Shown here: positions 1 through 9,093 of the stretch, in pieces
Layout of the letters: the number at the start of each line of letters is the position of its first letter
How positions within the stretch are numbered: the first letter of the stretch is position 1
Assembly (NCBI GenBank): GCA_963827725.1
Contig: CAWHBM010000001.1
Location: 372,001-436,000 of the forward strand
DNA length: 64,000 nt
Direction: 5' to 3'
Origin: VAXT01 sp963827725
Lineage (GTDB): Bacteria; Actinomycetota; Thermoleophilia; Gaiellales; Gaiellaceae
The notes under the pieces: generated by a model
Seen by the model: the letters and a program-made list of their open reading frames with translations, nothing else
The model's database searches: none
Told to the model about the DNA's origin: nothing
Translations under genes and position numbers: made by a program

Positions 1-154
1 CCGCGGCGATCGCCAGGCCGAGCGCGGTGTAGACGGCGAAGCGAAGAACGAGCCGGGGCGGCTTGGGATGGGCGAGACGCTCGGTGCGAATCGGCGGCAG
101 CTTGGTCAGGTTGTTGCCGGGAGCACGACGCCGGTTCGGTCTCGTCGGGGTCAT
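1..154 (-). CDS. N-terminal part of a membrane protein, cut by the window edge
   Basis: Reads from ATG at 154 leftwards off the window, 51 codons visible. The first 35 residues are basic and proline-rich (MTPTRPNRRR...), followed by the start of a hydrophobic helix (LVLRFAVYTALGLAIAA), so an N-in inner-membrane protein is likely. The ATG overlaps the stop of the upstream gene as ATGA (154-157), suggesting translational coupling. Nothing in the visible part identifies the family. Confidence 0.6.
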   Translation of the reverse strand, partial: MTPTRPNRRRAPGNNLTKLPPIRTERLAHPKPPRLVLRFAVYTALGLAIAA

Positions 155-1237
155 CAGTGCCCATGCCCGTTGTCGGGATGGCCGTCGCCGTTGTGGTCGC
201 CTTTGTCCTTCTTGTCCTTGTCGTCGTCATCGCTTTCATCGCTGTCGTCGCCGTCGTGGCCCACGTCGCTCTGCTCGTCGACGCTCTGCAGATCGTCCAC
301 CTGCTCGTCACTGCTCTGGACGTCCTCGTCGGCCTGATCGCTCTGGTCGCCACTCCCAATGTCAACCGGGTCGAAGCCGCCGATCACGCCCGGGTCGAAG
401 GTGCCAATGTCGCCCGCGTTTGCGCCACCAACGACACTTTGGTTGGCGTCACCAATCTCACCCGGGCTCGCGCCACCAAACTCACCCGGGCTCGCGCCAC
501 CTTGCGCGATGTCGCCGTTGCCGATCTCCTCCACAGCGGGTTCGTCGCCCTGGTTCGCGCCGGCGCCGCTGTCACCCTCGTCCTGGTTCTCGTTCCCGGC
601 TTCACCCTGCTCGCCGCCACTTGCCCTCGCTCGCGCCGCCAGAGTCGTCGCCTTGCCCGCTGCCGTCGCCATCCTCGTCCGCGACCTCCTCACTACCCGG
701 ATCCGGGTCGTTCGGGCCGCTGGCGTAACCGCCGCCAGAATTGCCGGAGGCGGGCTCCTCGACGGTGCCCGGATCGACTTCGTAGCCGGGTGGACCCCCA
801 ATCGGCTCAACCAGGTCGCCCGTGCCGCCGGCGTTGAACAAGCCAGGATCGCCGACCGGAAGACCGTCGGAGCTCGCGGCCGTCTGGTCGGAGCTGCCGG
901 GGTCGAAGACGTCCGCTGCGCGATCGAGTGCTTGGCGGATGCTGCCCGGCGCATCGAGGGTGTCTCGCAGGCGCGCCCGGCTCAATCGGCCCAGGCTGCG
1001 CACGTCGAACATGTCCGGCGCGGCGCTCACGAGCGGCGCGGTGATGCGCTCGATCGCCTTGACCGGAATCGAGAACGTCGCGAGCGCCGTAACCGGAATC
1101 AGGAGCCCGGCCGTCACGGCCCCGCCCGCCTTGACGACGCCGACCTTGAGCAACTCCGTATACGCGCGCGGGTCCAGAGCAAGCCTGCCCAGGTCGTGGA
1201 CCAGGTGCTGCCGCAGGTGTGCAACCAGGTGCCGCAT
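154..1237 (-). CDS. Unrecognised protein with an acidic Gly/Asp-rich tail, split by one frame break
   Basis: Start ATG at 1237 (MRHLVAHLRQHL...). The first ~130 residues contain a hydrophobic patch (VVKAGGAVTAGLLIPVTALA), followed by a long low-complexity tail. Near 620-635 the frame shifts by one base: upstream of it one frame ends DDSGGASEG, downstream the other continues ASGGEQGEAGNENQ. The tail holds short repeats (GGASPGEFGGASPGEIGD and related FDPGVIGGFDPVDIG) and ends in an Asp/Lys/His run typical of cation-binding or extracellular linkers. No family recognised. An extra base in the assembly is the simplest explanation of the break. Confidence 0.55.
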
Positions 1238-1335
1238 GGACTCGGATAGAGACCTGGGCTGACCGTAGGGCGCTTTGGTAGAGGTCGCCTCCCCGCGAAG
1301 GGGGATGGCATCCCTCGTCCGAGGGAGAGAGTCCC

Positions 1336-1995
1336 CTACCTGGTCTCGAGCTTCGCGGACGCCGGGACCCGAGCGCCCAACCACGGCCTCAGCTCCGCTA
1401 GGAAAGCGGGGTCCACGGCGTGCGGAAGAGGCGACTCGCGGTAGGTGACATCGGCCCCCGCCTTCTCCAGGAGCTCCCTCGCTTGTCGGCCCCACTGGAC
1501 TCCGATCACGGGATCGAAGGTGCCGTGCCCGATGGCGATCGGCGGCAGCGGGCGGTCGAAATCGAGCTCGAGCCCTTGGACCGTGGGAACGAAGCCGCTG
1601 AGGGCGATCAACCCGGCCGGCCGAGGACGGTCTGCGCCGAGGCCGAGCGCGTAGCTCATCATCGAGCCCTGAGAGAACCCGCCGAGCACAGTGCGTTCCG
1701 GTGGGATGCCCGTCTCGGAGGCGAAGCGGTCGAGAAAGCTGGACGCCAAGCGGTACGAGGGGAGGAACGTGTCGGGCGGCGGAAAGCCGAGCTCGCCGAG
1801 CACGTACCAGTGGGCCCCGCCCGGCGGCAGCGAGAGCGGCCCCCGGGGCGTCACCCCGAGCAGGCGGCGTTCCGGATCGAGCTCGTCGAGCAGGGAAAGG
1901 AGATCGTTCTCGTCCGTCCCGCGGCCGTGGAAGAGGACGAGCGCCCCTTCAGGCTCCCCCGCGGCAGGCCGCGTCCTGAAGACGAGATCGCTCAG
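1336..1995 (-). CDS. Alpha/beta hydrolase of the phospholipase/carboxylesterase family
   Basis: About 219 residues, the usual length for the family. Catalytic serine in the elbow GGFSQGS, an early oxyanion segment LVLFHGRGTDENDLL, a late Asp in GTFDPVI and the catalytic His in PLPHAVDP. It follows a ring-cleaving dioxygenase, the same pairing as mhqO/mhqD in Bacillus, so a role with quinone or catechol-derived esters is plausible but inferred. No ATG/GTG/TTG start exists in frame. The best start is CTG at 1995 (reads as MSDLVFRTRPA), overlapping the dioxygenase stop as CTGA. Confidence 0.8.
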   Translation of the reverse strand: MSDLVFRTRPAAGEPEGALVLFHGRGTDENDLLSLLDELDPERRLLGVTPRGPLSLPPGGAHWYVLGELGFPPPDTFLPSYRLASSFLDRFASETGIPPERTVLGGFSQGSMMSYALGLGADRPRPAGLIALSGFVPTVQGLELDFDRPLPPIAIGHGTFDPVIGVQWGRQARELLEKAGADVTYRESPLPHAVDPAFLAELRPWLGARVPASAKLETR

Positions 1996-2916
1996 CGCTT
2001 CGCCCAGCTCGCCCTCGGGTTTGGGAGCGGGGTGAGCACGGGCTCGACCTGCTCGCGAAGGTGCTCGAAGTTCGGCGGCAGCGACAGGCGCTCCCCGAGG
2101 TGCTCCAGCGGCTCGTCCGTCGTGAAGCCCGGGCCGAGCGTCGCGATCTCGAACAGAACGCCGCTCGGCTCGCGAAAGTAGATCGACTTGAAGTAGAAGC
2201 GATCGATCACCGGAGTCGGTGACGCACCGCCTTCGCGCGCACGCTGCTGCCATGCCTCGTGCTCTTCCTGGGTCGAGGACCACGCGACGTGGTGCACGGT
2301 GCCTGCTCCGGGGATGCCGGACTCGGTCGTCTGGTCGTACGCGTAGAAGGAGCCGCGGCGCTCGCCGCGCACCTCGAAATCGCTCGTCCCGCGGGGCTCG
2401 AAGCCCAGAGAGCCTTCGAGGAACGCGCGGCTCGTCTCGGGGTCGGACGTGAAAGCGTGCACGCCCTCGAATCCCTGAAGTGCGTGCTCGGCGGGGATCT
2501 CGGGGCTCTCCGCGACGAGCGGCTCGTCGTCGGTCTCGACGACGGCGAGGCTCGAGGCCGAGGCCCTCGGGGTCCGAGAACGTCAGGCGCCCGTCGGTGC
2601 GCGAGACCGAGACGTCTTCGCCGCGCAGCCGCTGCTCCCAGAAGTCGAGCGCCTCCTCCGAGGCGACACGCCAGACGACGCGGTTGACCATGCCGGCCCC
2701 CGCGCGTCCCCGCCTCGCGCCCGGGTACTCGAAGAACGTGATGTCGGAGCCGGCAGAGCCCCGCTCGTCGGCATAGAAGAGGTGGTAGACGGTCGGGTCG
2801 TCCTGGTTGACCGTCTTCTTGACGAGACGCAAGCCCAGCACCCTGGCGTAGAAGTCGACGTTGCCCGGTGCGTCGCCCGTGATCGCGGTGACGTGGTGGA
2901 TTCCCTCGAGGCGCAT
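1992..2916 (-). CDS. Ring-cleaving dioxygenase of the VOC (glyoxalase) family, MhqO-like
   Basis: Two VOC modules. The first begins MRLEGIHHVTAITGDAPG with metal-ligand His in GIHHVT. The second contains GTVHHVAW and ends with a metal-binding Glu in PSGVLFEIA. The full length of about 308 residues fits the MhqA/MhqO type, which opens hydroquinone or catechol rings with Fe(II). A one-base frame break near 2555 separates the halves (GLGLE then LAVVETDDEPLVAESP), probably an assembly indel. The stop overlaps the CTG start of the esterase gene, so the two form one operon. Confidence 0.8.
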
Positions 2917-2989
2917 CTGGCGGCTCCTTGATTTGCCTTTCCTCTAGAAAAACGAGAGCCTCAAGATCCTATTCCGGGTCTGCGGCGGG

Positions 2990-3868
2990 TTACTTGACGG
3001 AGCCGGCGAGCAAGCCCTGCACGAAGTAGCGCTGGAAGGCGAAGAAGACGACGAGTGGGATCGCTAGCGAGATGAAGGCTGCCGGTGCGATCAGCTCGAT
3101 GTTGGCGCTGAACTGCCGTAGCTGCGAGAAGATCGCGACAGTGATCGGCTGGGTCTCGCGTCCGAACGTCAGCGCCACGAGCAGGTCGTTCCAAACCCAG
3201 AGGAACTGGAAGATGGCGAGCGACGCGATCGCCGGCAGGCCGAGCGGCAGGATCAGGCGTACGAAGATCCGGATCTCGGACGCTCCGTCGATGCGCGCCG
3301 CCTCGAGCAGGTCCCGCGGGATTCCGATGAAGAAGTTCCTGAGCAGGAAGATCGCGAACGGCAACCCGAAAGCGGTGTGGAAGAGGATGAGCCCGAGGAC
3401 GGTGTCGAACAGCGAGAGAGTGTTGTAGAGGGAGAAGATCGGGATCAGGGCCATCTGGATCGGGACGACGAGGAGCCCGATGACGACGAGGAAGAGCCAG
3501 TCGCGCCCGGGGAACTCGAGCCAGGCAAAGGCGTATCCCGCGAGCGATGCGACGAGGATCGGGAGGATCGTCCCGCCGAGTGCCACATAGAGCGTGGTCA
3601 GGATCGACGTCGTGATCGCGTTGTTGTCGAAGACCTCGCGGTAGTTGTCGAACGTCGCCTCACTCGGAGCCGACAGGACCTCCCACCATCCGGTCCGACC
3701 GATCACCGACGGATCGAGCACCGACGTGAAGAAAAGGCCGAGGGTCGGCACGAGCCAGAGGACGCCGATGAACGCCAGCAGGAGGTACACCGGCGTGCGC
3801 GCGAGATTGCGGACGATCCTCGCCGAGGTCGATTCCGTGAGCACGACTTTCTCTTCGGCTGCGGCCAC
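2990..3868 (-). CDS. Sugar ABC transporter permease, MalG type
   Basis: 292 residues with about six membrane helices and the permease EAA loop (DLLEAARIDGASEIRIFVRLILPLGLP), which docks the ATPase. The ending GLLAGSVK is typical of carbohydrate permeases of the MalG/CUT1 group. It is the last gene of an ATPase-binding protein-permease-permease operon and starts 4 bp after the preceding permease stop. Together they import an oligosaccharide; the sugar cannot be told from sequence. Confidence 0.92.
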   Translation of the reverse strand: MAAAEEKVVLTESTSARIVRNLARTPVYLLLAFIGVLWLVPTLGLFFTSVLDPSVIGRTGWWEVLSAPSEATFDNYREVFDNNAITTSILTTLYVALGGTILPILVASLAGYAFAWLEFPGRDWLFLVVIGLLVVPIQMALIPIFSLYNTLSLFDTVLGLILFHTAFGLPFAIFLLRNFFIGIPRDLLEAARIDGASEIRIFVRLILPLGLPAIASLAIFQFLWVWNDLLVALTFGRETQPITVAIFSQLRQFSANIELIAPAAFISLAIPLVVFFAFQRYFVQGLLAGSVK

Positions 3869-3871
3869 GCC

Positions 3872-5208
3872 CTACACCTCTCTCCGGAAGCGGCGGACGT
3901 TCAAGGCCAGGACCGGAATCACGAGCAGGAAGAGGAAGACCGCGATCGCCGCTCCGAGCCCGAAGTCGTTGACACCGCCGAACGACGTGCGCCACATCGC
4001 GAGGGCGATCACGTTCGCGTCGTCCTGCACAGAGCCCGGCGCGATCGCGATCACGATGTCGAACACCTTCAGGACATAGATGAGCATCGTGATGAAGACG
4101 ACAGTGAGGACGGGGGCGAGCAGCGGAATCGTGATGCGCCGGAAGACGCCCCACTCCGTCGCGCCGTCCGTGCGCGCTGCCTCGAGCAGGTCGCGCGGGA
4201 TCGCAGCGAGACCGGCTGCGATCACCACCATGGCGAACCCCGCCCACACCCAGATGTACGCGATCATGATCGAGGGCAGGATCAGGCCGGCACCGAGCCA
4301 CGAGACCCCCGCGTAGGGCCTCGAGAAAGTCTCCGGCCCGATCGCAGCGCGATACGAGCCCGACGCGACCTCCTCGAATGCGAACGTGCCGTTGGCCTCG
4401 GTCGTCGTCTCGGCGACACCCTTCCCGCCGTCGTCGCGGAGCTCGACGGTCACACCCGGGAGCCCGAGCTCACCCTGCTCGAGCTCGCCCGCCGTGCCTC
4501 CGCCGGGCTTGAAGTCTCTCCAGACCACTCCCGTGATCCCTCCCGCGAGCGCCTCCGGCACGACGGCCTGCTCCGCGTCGGCCGGGACGTCGGCCGCTCG
4601 GATCGCCGTCAGACCGAGCTGCGCGACGCTGCCGGGCTCGAGTGGCGTCGTGAGGACGAGCCCACCCTCCGGCCCACCCTGAAGCCTGTCCGTCGACGGG
4701 TCGCGCCGCCGAGAGGACCCCTGAGGGCTTCACCGCGTCCTTCACGACCGCGACCGCGGCGTTGACCGTGCCCTGGTCGGGGTCCTTCTCGTACATCAGT
4801 CGCCAGATGACGCCCGCCGCGAACAGCGAGATCGCCATGGGCATGAAGACCGCGACCTTGAAACCGGTTGCGAAGCGCACCCGCTCGAGGAGGACGGCGA
4901 AGATGAGCCCGATCGCCGTCACGAAAGCCGGGACGACCAGGATCCAGAGGAAGTTGTTCCTGAGCGCCGTGAGGAGCGTGTCGTCGCTGAAGAGCTTCTG
5001 GTAGTTGTCGAGCCCGACGAACGTGTCGCCGCTTCGGTCGTAGAAGCTCCGGATGATCGTCCGGATCGTGGGATAGACGATCCAGACTCCGAGGAAGACG
5101 ACTGCGGGCGCAAGGAACAGGGCGGCGACGCCGTACCGCTCCCGAAGGCTCGGCTTGGGCGGAGGCCCCGCTGAGGGGGCCTCCGCCGCTTGATGCGCTC
5201 ACACTCAT
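3872..5208 (-). CDS. Sugar ABC transporter permease, MalF type, with a Cna-B/SdrD-like loop domain; two frame breaks
   Basis: N-terminal helices (LFLAPAVVFLGVWIVYPTIR, then WILVVPAFVTAIGLIFAVLL) and a C-terminal permease core with EAA loop (DLLEAARTDGATEWGVFRRI). Between the third and fourth helices, after YEKDPDQGTVNAAV, an extra outside region of about 130 residues is inserted. It contains an SdrD/Cna-B-type beta sandwich signature (GVVWRDFKPGGG, LPGVTVELRDDGG, TTTEANGTFAFEEV). E. coli MalF also carries a folded loop (P2) at this point. Frame breaks lie near 4695 and near 5170, the latter inside a 12-bp hairpin. The start chosen is ATG 5208. Confidence 0.8.
5158..5187. other. 12-bp perfect inverted repeat at the binding-protein/permease junction
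   Basis: GGCGGAGGCCCC at 5158-5169 and its exact complement at 5176-5187, with a 6-base loop. It lies 40 bases past the binding-protein stop, inside the first codons of the permease gene. There is no T-run, so it is not a simple terminator. Such structures between malE- and malF-type genes can protect the upstream mRNA and lower downstream expression; that role is inferred. A frame break sits next to it, so it may also have caused a base-calling error. Confidence 0.6.
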
Positions 5209-5226
5209 TCGCCTCGGGCTATCGGG

Positions 5227-6525
5227 TTACCCGAAGGCCTTTGCTGCGTCTGCCTCCATCTTCTGCGTGATGCCGTCGATGTCTTTCGGGTTCGCGACGA
5301 AGTCCGAGAAGGACTTGAAGAGGCCCTGGCCCGGAGTGCCGCCGAATGCCGAAGGCTGCAGGTCGGACATGTCGAAGCGGAAGATCTCCGCCTCTCCGAG
5401 CGCGCCCGCAGTCGCACGAGTGATCTCGTCGGGATAGACGCTTGGGTCCAGGTCCCTGTGCGGAGACGCAAACCCTCCGCGCGCGGCCCAGATCTCGGCC
5501 GCCTCGACCGTCGTCAGGTACTCGAGGAACGCGTCCGCCGCGGCGCTTTCCTTGAACTTCAGGAACAGATCGCCACTACCCACGACCGACTGGACGGAGT
5601 CCTCGATCGATGGGAACGTGAACACGTTGTAGCCCGTCTCGGGCTCGAGCGTCGTCTCGGTCACTCCGGGAGCGAAGTCGCCGATGACGACCATCGCCCC
5701 GTCAGGCGCGTCCGAGAAGACCTTGGCGACGGAATCGGGCATCTCGGTCTGCAGCGCCCCGTCCGTGCCGCCGACCATGTTGTCCGAAGCGCCCACGACG
5801 TCGGCCATGATCGTGAGGGCATCCTTCACGGACTGGTCGGTCCACGGGATCTCGTGCCTGGCCAGTTGGTCGTACATCTCTGGCCCCGCGCTGCGGATGT
5901 AGATGTTCTCGAAGAGGTCCGTCATGGGCCAGCCCACGTCGACGCCGACCGAGTACGGCGTGATGCCGGCGGCCTTGAGCGTGTCCCGAGCCTCTTTGAG
6001 CTCGTCCCAGGTCTCAGCCGGCGCGATGCCGGCCTCCTCGAACGTCGAGACGTTGTACCAAACGGTGGATTTGTTGGACCCCTTGAACATCACCCCGTAC
6101 TGGGTGCCTTCGACAGCGCCCGTGTCTGCCACCGGCTCGCCGAAGGCCTCGACGACTTTCTCGCGAAGGTCGTCGATCGGCTTGATCGCGCCCTTCTCCG
6201 CGAAGTCCGCCATCAGGCCGGGCTGGCCGACGGCGGCGATGTCAGGTGGGTTACCGCCCTCGATCGCGGTGGACAGAAGCGGCGCAAGGTTGTCGCCGCC
6301 GGACGTGTACTTGACGTCCACGTTCGGATAGGCCTCGTTGAAGCCGTCGATCACGGCCTGGAACGACTTCTGCTCCTCGCCGGCCCAGATCGCCATGACC
6401 GAGATCGAGCCGGTGACGTCTTCGCTTCCTGCGGCGTCGCCGTTGCCGCCGCTATCGCCGCCGCATCCTGCTGCGGCGAACGCGAGGGCGCCGACGAGCG
6501 CCCCTACAACCAATCGGTATCTCAT
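5227..6525 (-). CDS. Sugar-binding lipoprotein of an ABC transporter
   Basis: About 432 residues. Start ATG at 6525 gives a clean lipoprotein signal (MRYRLVVGALVGALAFAAAG|CGG) with the lipidated Cys at residue 21. An upstream in-frame start 16 codons earlier would bury the signal. The mature part is a bacterial extracellular solute-binding protein, group 1 (ISVMAIWAGEEQKSFQAVID, NPPDIAAVGQPGLM). It captures sugar outside the membrane and delivers it to the permeases encoded downstream. An AAAGGGG ribosome site precedes the start. Confidence 0.92.
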   Translation of the reverse strand: MRYRLVVGALVGALAFAAAGCGGDSGGNGDAAGSEDVTGSISVMAIWAGEEQKSFQAVIDGFNEAYPNVDVKYTSGGDNLAPLLSTAIEGGNPPDIAAVGQPGLMADFAEKGAIKPIDDLREKVVEAFGEPVADTGAVEGTQYGVMFKGSNKSTVWYNVSTFEEAGIAPAETWDELKEARDTLKAAGITPYSVGVDVGWPMTDLFENIYIRSAGPEMYDQLARHEIPWTDQSVKDALTIMADVVGASDNMVGGTDGALQTEMPDSVAKVFSDAPDGAMVVIGDFAPGVTETTLEPETGYNVFTFPSIEDSVQSVVGSGDLFLKFKESAAADAFLEYLTTVEAAEIWAARGGFASPHRDLDPSVYPDEITRATAGALGEAEIFRFDMSDLQPSAFGGTPGQGLFKSFSDFVANPKDIDGITQKMEADAAKAFG

Positions 6526-6541
6526 CCTCAGAACCCCTTTC

Positions 6542-7746
6542 CTACGAGTAGATGCCTTGGCTGGTCTCGACATCGAACAGGTGAACCGAGCTCGTGTCGA
6601 CCGCGACGTCGATGACGTCGCCGTTCTTCACACGTGAGCGAGGCCCGAACCGGCCCACCAACGTGGTCTTCGTGTCTCCCTCCGTGGGCGCTTGAACCGT
6701 GCCTTCGTGTCCGACGTCGCGGGCCAGCTCACGGACGTCCTCCGTCAGCGCCGGCGGGGCGTCCACCTCGAAGTGCGCGATGATCTCGGAGCCAAGTGGC
6801 TCGCGCAGGACGAGGACTCCCTTGATGTGCCGGTCTTCCGGGATCTCGGGTGCCAGGCTTGCGTCTTCCAGGCTCTCCGGGCGGATCCCGAGAATGACCT
6901 TCTCCCCGTCGTAGCGCTCGGTTGCCGGGCGAGCCTTGAGGACCTCGTCGCCGAGCGTGAGCTCCTGACTGCCCACGCGAGCGATGAACTTTCCGTCCCG
7001 CTTCTCGATCGTGGCTTCGACCAGGTTCATCGCCGGCGAGCCGATGAAGCCGCCGACGAAGAGGTTGACCGGCCCTTCGTAGAGCTCCTGCGGCGGCGCC
7101 ACCTGCTGGAGCTCCCCTTTCGCATGACGGCGACCCGGTCGCCCATCGTCATCGCCTCGATCTGGTCGTGGGTGACGTAGATCGTCGTCACGCCTAGTGA
7201 GTCCTGCAGGCTCGCGATCTCCGCGCGCATGTGGACCCGAAGCTTTGCGTCCAGATTCGAAAGTGGTTCGTCCATGAGGTACGCCGCCGGCTCCCGAACG
7301 ATCGCGCGGCCCATCGCCACGCGCTGGCGCTGCCCTCCGGAGAGCGCTCGGGGCTTTCGATCGAGGAACTCGTCGAGCCCGAGGATGCGGGCGGCCTCGC
7401 GGACGCGCTTGTCGACCTCCTCCTTGGGCATCTTTCGCAGCCGCAGGCTGAACGCGATGTTGTCGTAGACCGTGAGGTGCGGGTAGAGCGCGTAGCTCTG
7501 GAAGACCATGGCGATGTCGCGTTCCCGCGCGGGGACGTGGTTGACGACGCGGTCGCCGATCCTGATGACGCCCTCGCTGACGTCCTCGAGGCCGGCAAGC
7601 ATGCGCAGCGCCGTCGTTTTCCCACAGCCCGAGGGACCGACGAGCACCATGAACTCCTCGTCGGCGACCTCGAGATCCATGCCCGACACCGCGCGCGTTC
7701 CGTCCTCGTAGACCTTCCCCACGCCTTCGAACGTCACGCCTGCCAC
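6542..7746 (-). CDS. Sugar ABC transporter ATP-binding subunit, MsiK/UgpC type, with one frame break
   Basis: Walker A GPSGCGKTT, Q-loop FQSYALYPH, signature LSGGQRQR, Walker B YLMDEPLSNLDA and H-loop VTHDQ are all present, followed by a TOBE/OB regulatory domain (GIRPESLEDA...). A one-base break near 7115 separates the nucleotide-binding domain (ends RVAVMRKG) from the rest (APPQELYEGPVNLF). GTG at 7746 is preceded by GGAGG at 6 bases and is preferred over the TTG at 7758. First gene of the import operon; 16 bases separate it from the binding protein. Confidence 0.9.
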
Positions 7747-7767
7747 GGCAGCCTCCAAGTCAAAGCA

Positions 7768-7792
7768 GGGGCTGGACTATAGACCCAGCCCC
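7768..7792 (-). terminator. Hairpin after the NlpC/P60 gene
   Basis: GGGGCTGG and CCAGCCCC form an 8-bp stem around a 9-base loop, 20 bases past the peptidase stop and just upstream of the sugar-importer ATPase. On the minus strand it is followed by a partly T-rich stretch (TGCTTTGACTT). The loop holds TATAGT, which could also be a -10 box for the importer operon. Confidence 0.5.
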
Positions 7793-7811
7793 AACTCGGT
7801 GGCTCAGGTGC

Positions 7812-8360
7812 TCAGGAGGCGATGCGCCGGGCGCCGGCGATTCGGCTTCCGTAGTGCGAGCCGGCCAGCCGGACGACCTCGACGAGCCGGCCCGAAGACG
7901 GGGCGTGCACCATGCGGCCCTTGCCGATGTACATGCCGACGTGCCCGAGCCCTGAGAAGAAGATCACGTCGCCCGCCTTCATCCTCGAGCGCCCCACGCG
8001 ACGACCCTCGTTGTAAAGCGCATACGAGCTGTGTGGGAGGTCGATGCCGAGGTGCCGGTACGCCCAATAGACGAGCCCGGAGCAGTCGAATCCGCTCGCG
8101 GGCGAAGCGCCACCCCATCGATATGGCACGCCGACGGCCTTGAGCGCGATCGCCGCAGCACGCTCGCCGACGGTTCGTTTCCGAACGGCGCGCTTCGGGG
8201 CAAGCCGCGGGAACGGCCGGTCATCCGGTGCCCGAGTCGTGGATCCGCGGTATAGCCCGCTGGCCGTGACCGAGTCCTCGAGTGTCCCTGCGCCCGCGCA
8301 GCCGACGGCGATCGCGGCAAAAGCGAACGCCAGCAGGAAGCTGCGGAGGATGGTGGGCAT
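7812..8360 (-). CDS. NlpC/P60 family cell-wall peptidase, lipoprotein-like
   Basis: 182 residues. N-terminal signal with lipobox-like end (FAAIAVG|CAG), then a linker and a C-terminal NlpC/P60 domain. The catalytic Cys is in FDCSGLVYWAY, the His in GHVGMYIG and a third polar residue follows at MVHAPSS. The family cleaves peptide stems of peptidoglycan outside the cell. Its upstream neighbour is a VOC protein on the same strand. Confidence 0.9.
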   Translation of the reverse strand: MPTILRSFLLAFAFAAIAVGCAGAGTLEDSVTASGLYRGSTTRAPDDRPFPRLAPKRAVRKRTVGERAAAIALKAVGVPYRWGGASPASGFDCSGLVYWAYRHLGIDLPHSSYALYNEGRRVGRSRMKAGDVIFFSGLGHVGMYIGKGRMVHAPSSGRLVEVVRLAGSHYGSRIAGARRIAS

Positions 8361-8496
8361 AGAGGAGAACGGAGCGACGGGCCGCGAAAGATGCGCTGGC
8401 GGGCCCTGGCCTGTTCGACCGTCGCATCCTAGTTACGAAACAAGCGTTGTCCACCCCTAGCTGGGCTCAGGCGTGCCGGAATGACCCTGCAGGCCT

Positions 8497-8862
8497 CTAG
8501 GCGCCTTGGAACAGCTCGATTGCGTTGCCGGCCGGGTCTTCGAGCAGGATCTGCTTTCCGCCGGGGCCGCTGACGACCTCGTTTCTGAAGCTGAGACCTG
8601 CCTTCTTCAAAGCCTCGACCTCGGACTCCAGATCGTCGACTTGCACAACGATGCGGTTCCAGCCGCCGGGCTCGGGCCGGCGTCCGTCGGGCAGAGGGCG
8701 CCCTGCGGAGCTCTTGGGCCCACTCAGCCAGAGCGAGAGCCCGTCGCGCGAGACGATCGCGAAGGCCGGGCCCATCTGTTCTTCGAGCGTGAAGCCGAGG
8801 TTGTCCGTGTAAAACGCAATCGCGGCGTCTACGTCGTCAACTAGGTATCGCACAACGGCCAT
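8497..8862 (-). CDS. VOC family (glyoxalase/bleomycin-resistance) protein
   Basis: 121 residues, one VOC module beginning MAVVRYLVDDVDAAIAFYTDNLGF and ending DPAGNAIELFQ, where the Glu is the usual metal ligand. The length fits a dimer-forming single-domain VOC protein. The substrate is not predictable. It stands alone between the peptidase gene and a divergent FAD enzyme. Confidence 0.85.
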   Translation of the reverse strand: MAVVRYLVDDVDAAIAFYTDNLGFTLEEQMGPAFAIVSRDGLSLWLSGPKSSAGRPLPDGRRPEPGGWNRIVVQVDDLESEVEALKKAGLSFRNEVVSGPGGKQILLEDPAGNAIELFQGA

Positions 8863-9093
8863 GGGACTTCCTTACGGGATCTTTCCGCGCAACGCCTAGG
8901 TCGGGTCACCCGCATCGTCAGGGTCGCCGGCGATGCGCCCCATCTGCACGGAGATCATGCGCGTGAGGACGTTGGTCACGGGAGCATCATGACCGTCTCC
9001 GCGAGATGAAGCAGCACCGGATGCAGTCGTCGCTCTCTCGAGCGACTCGGCCCAAAGGGTGACGCACAGCGCTCCGAGTGAGAGACTAGGACT

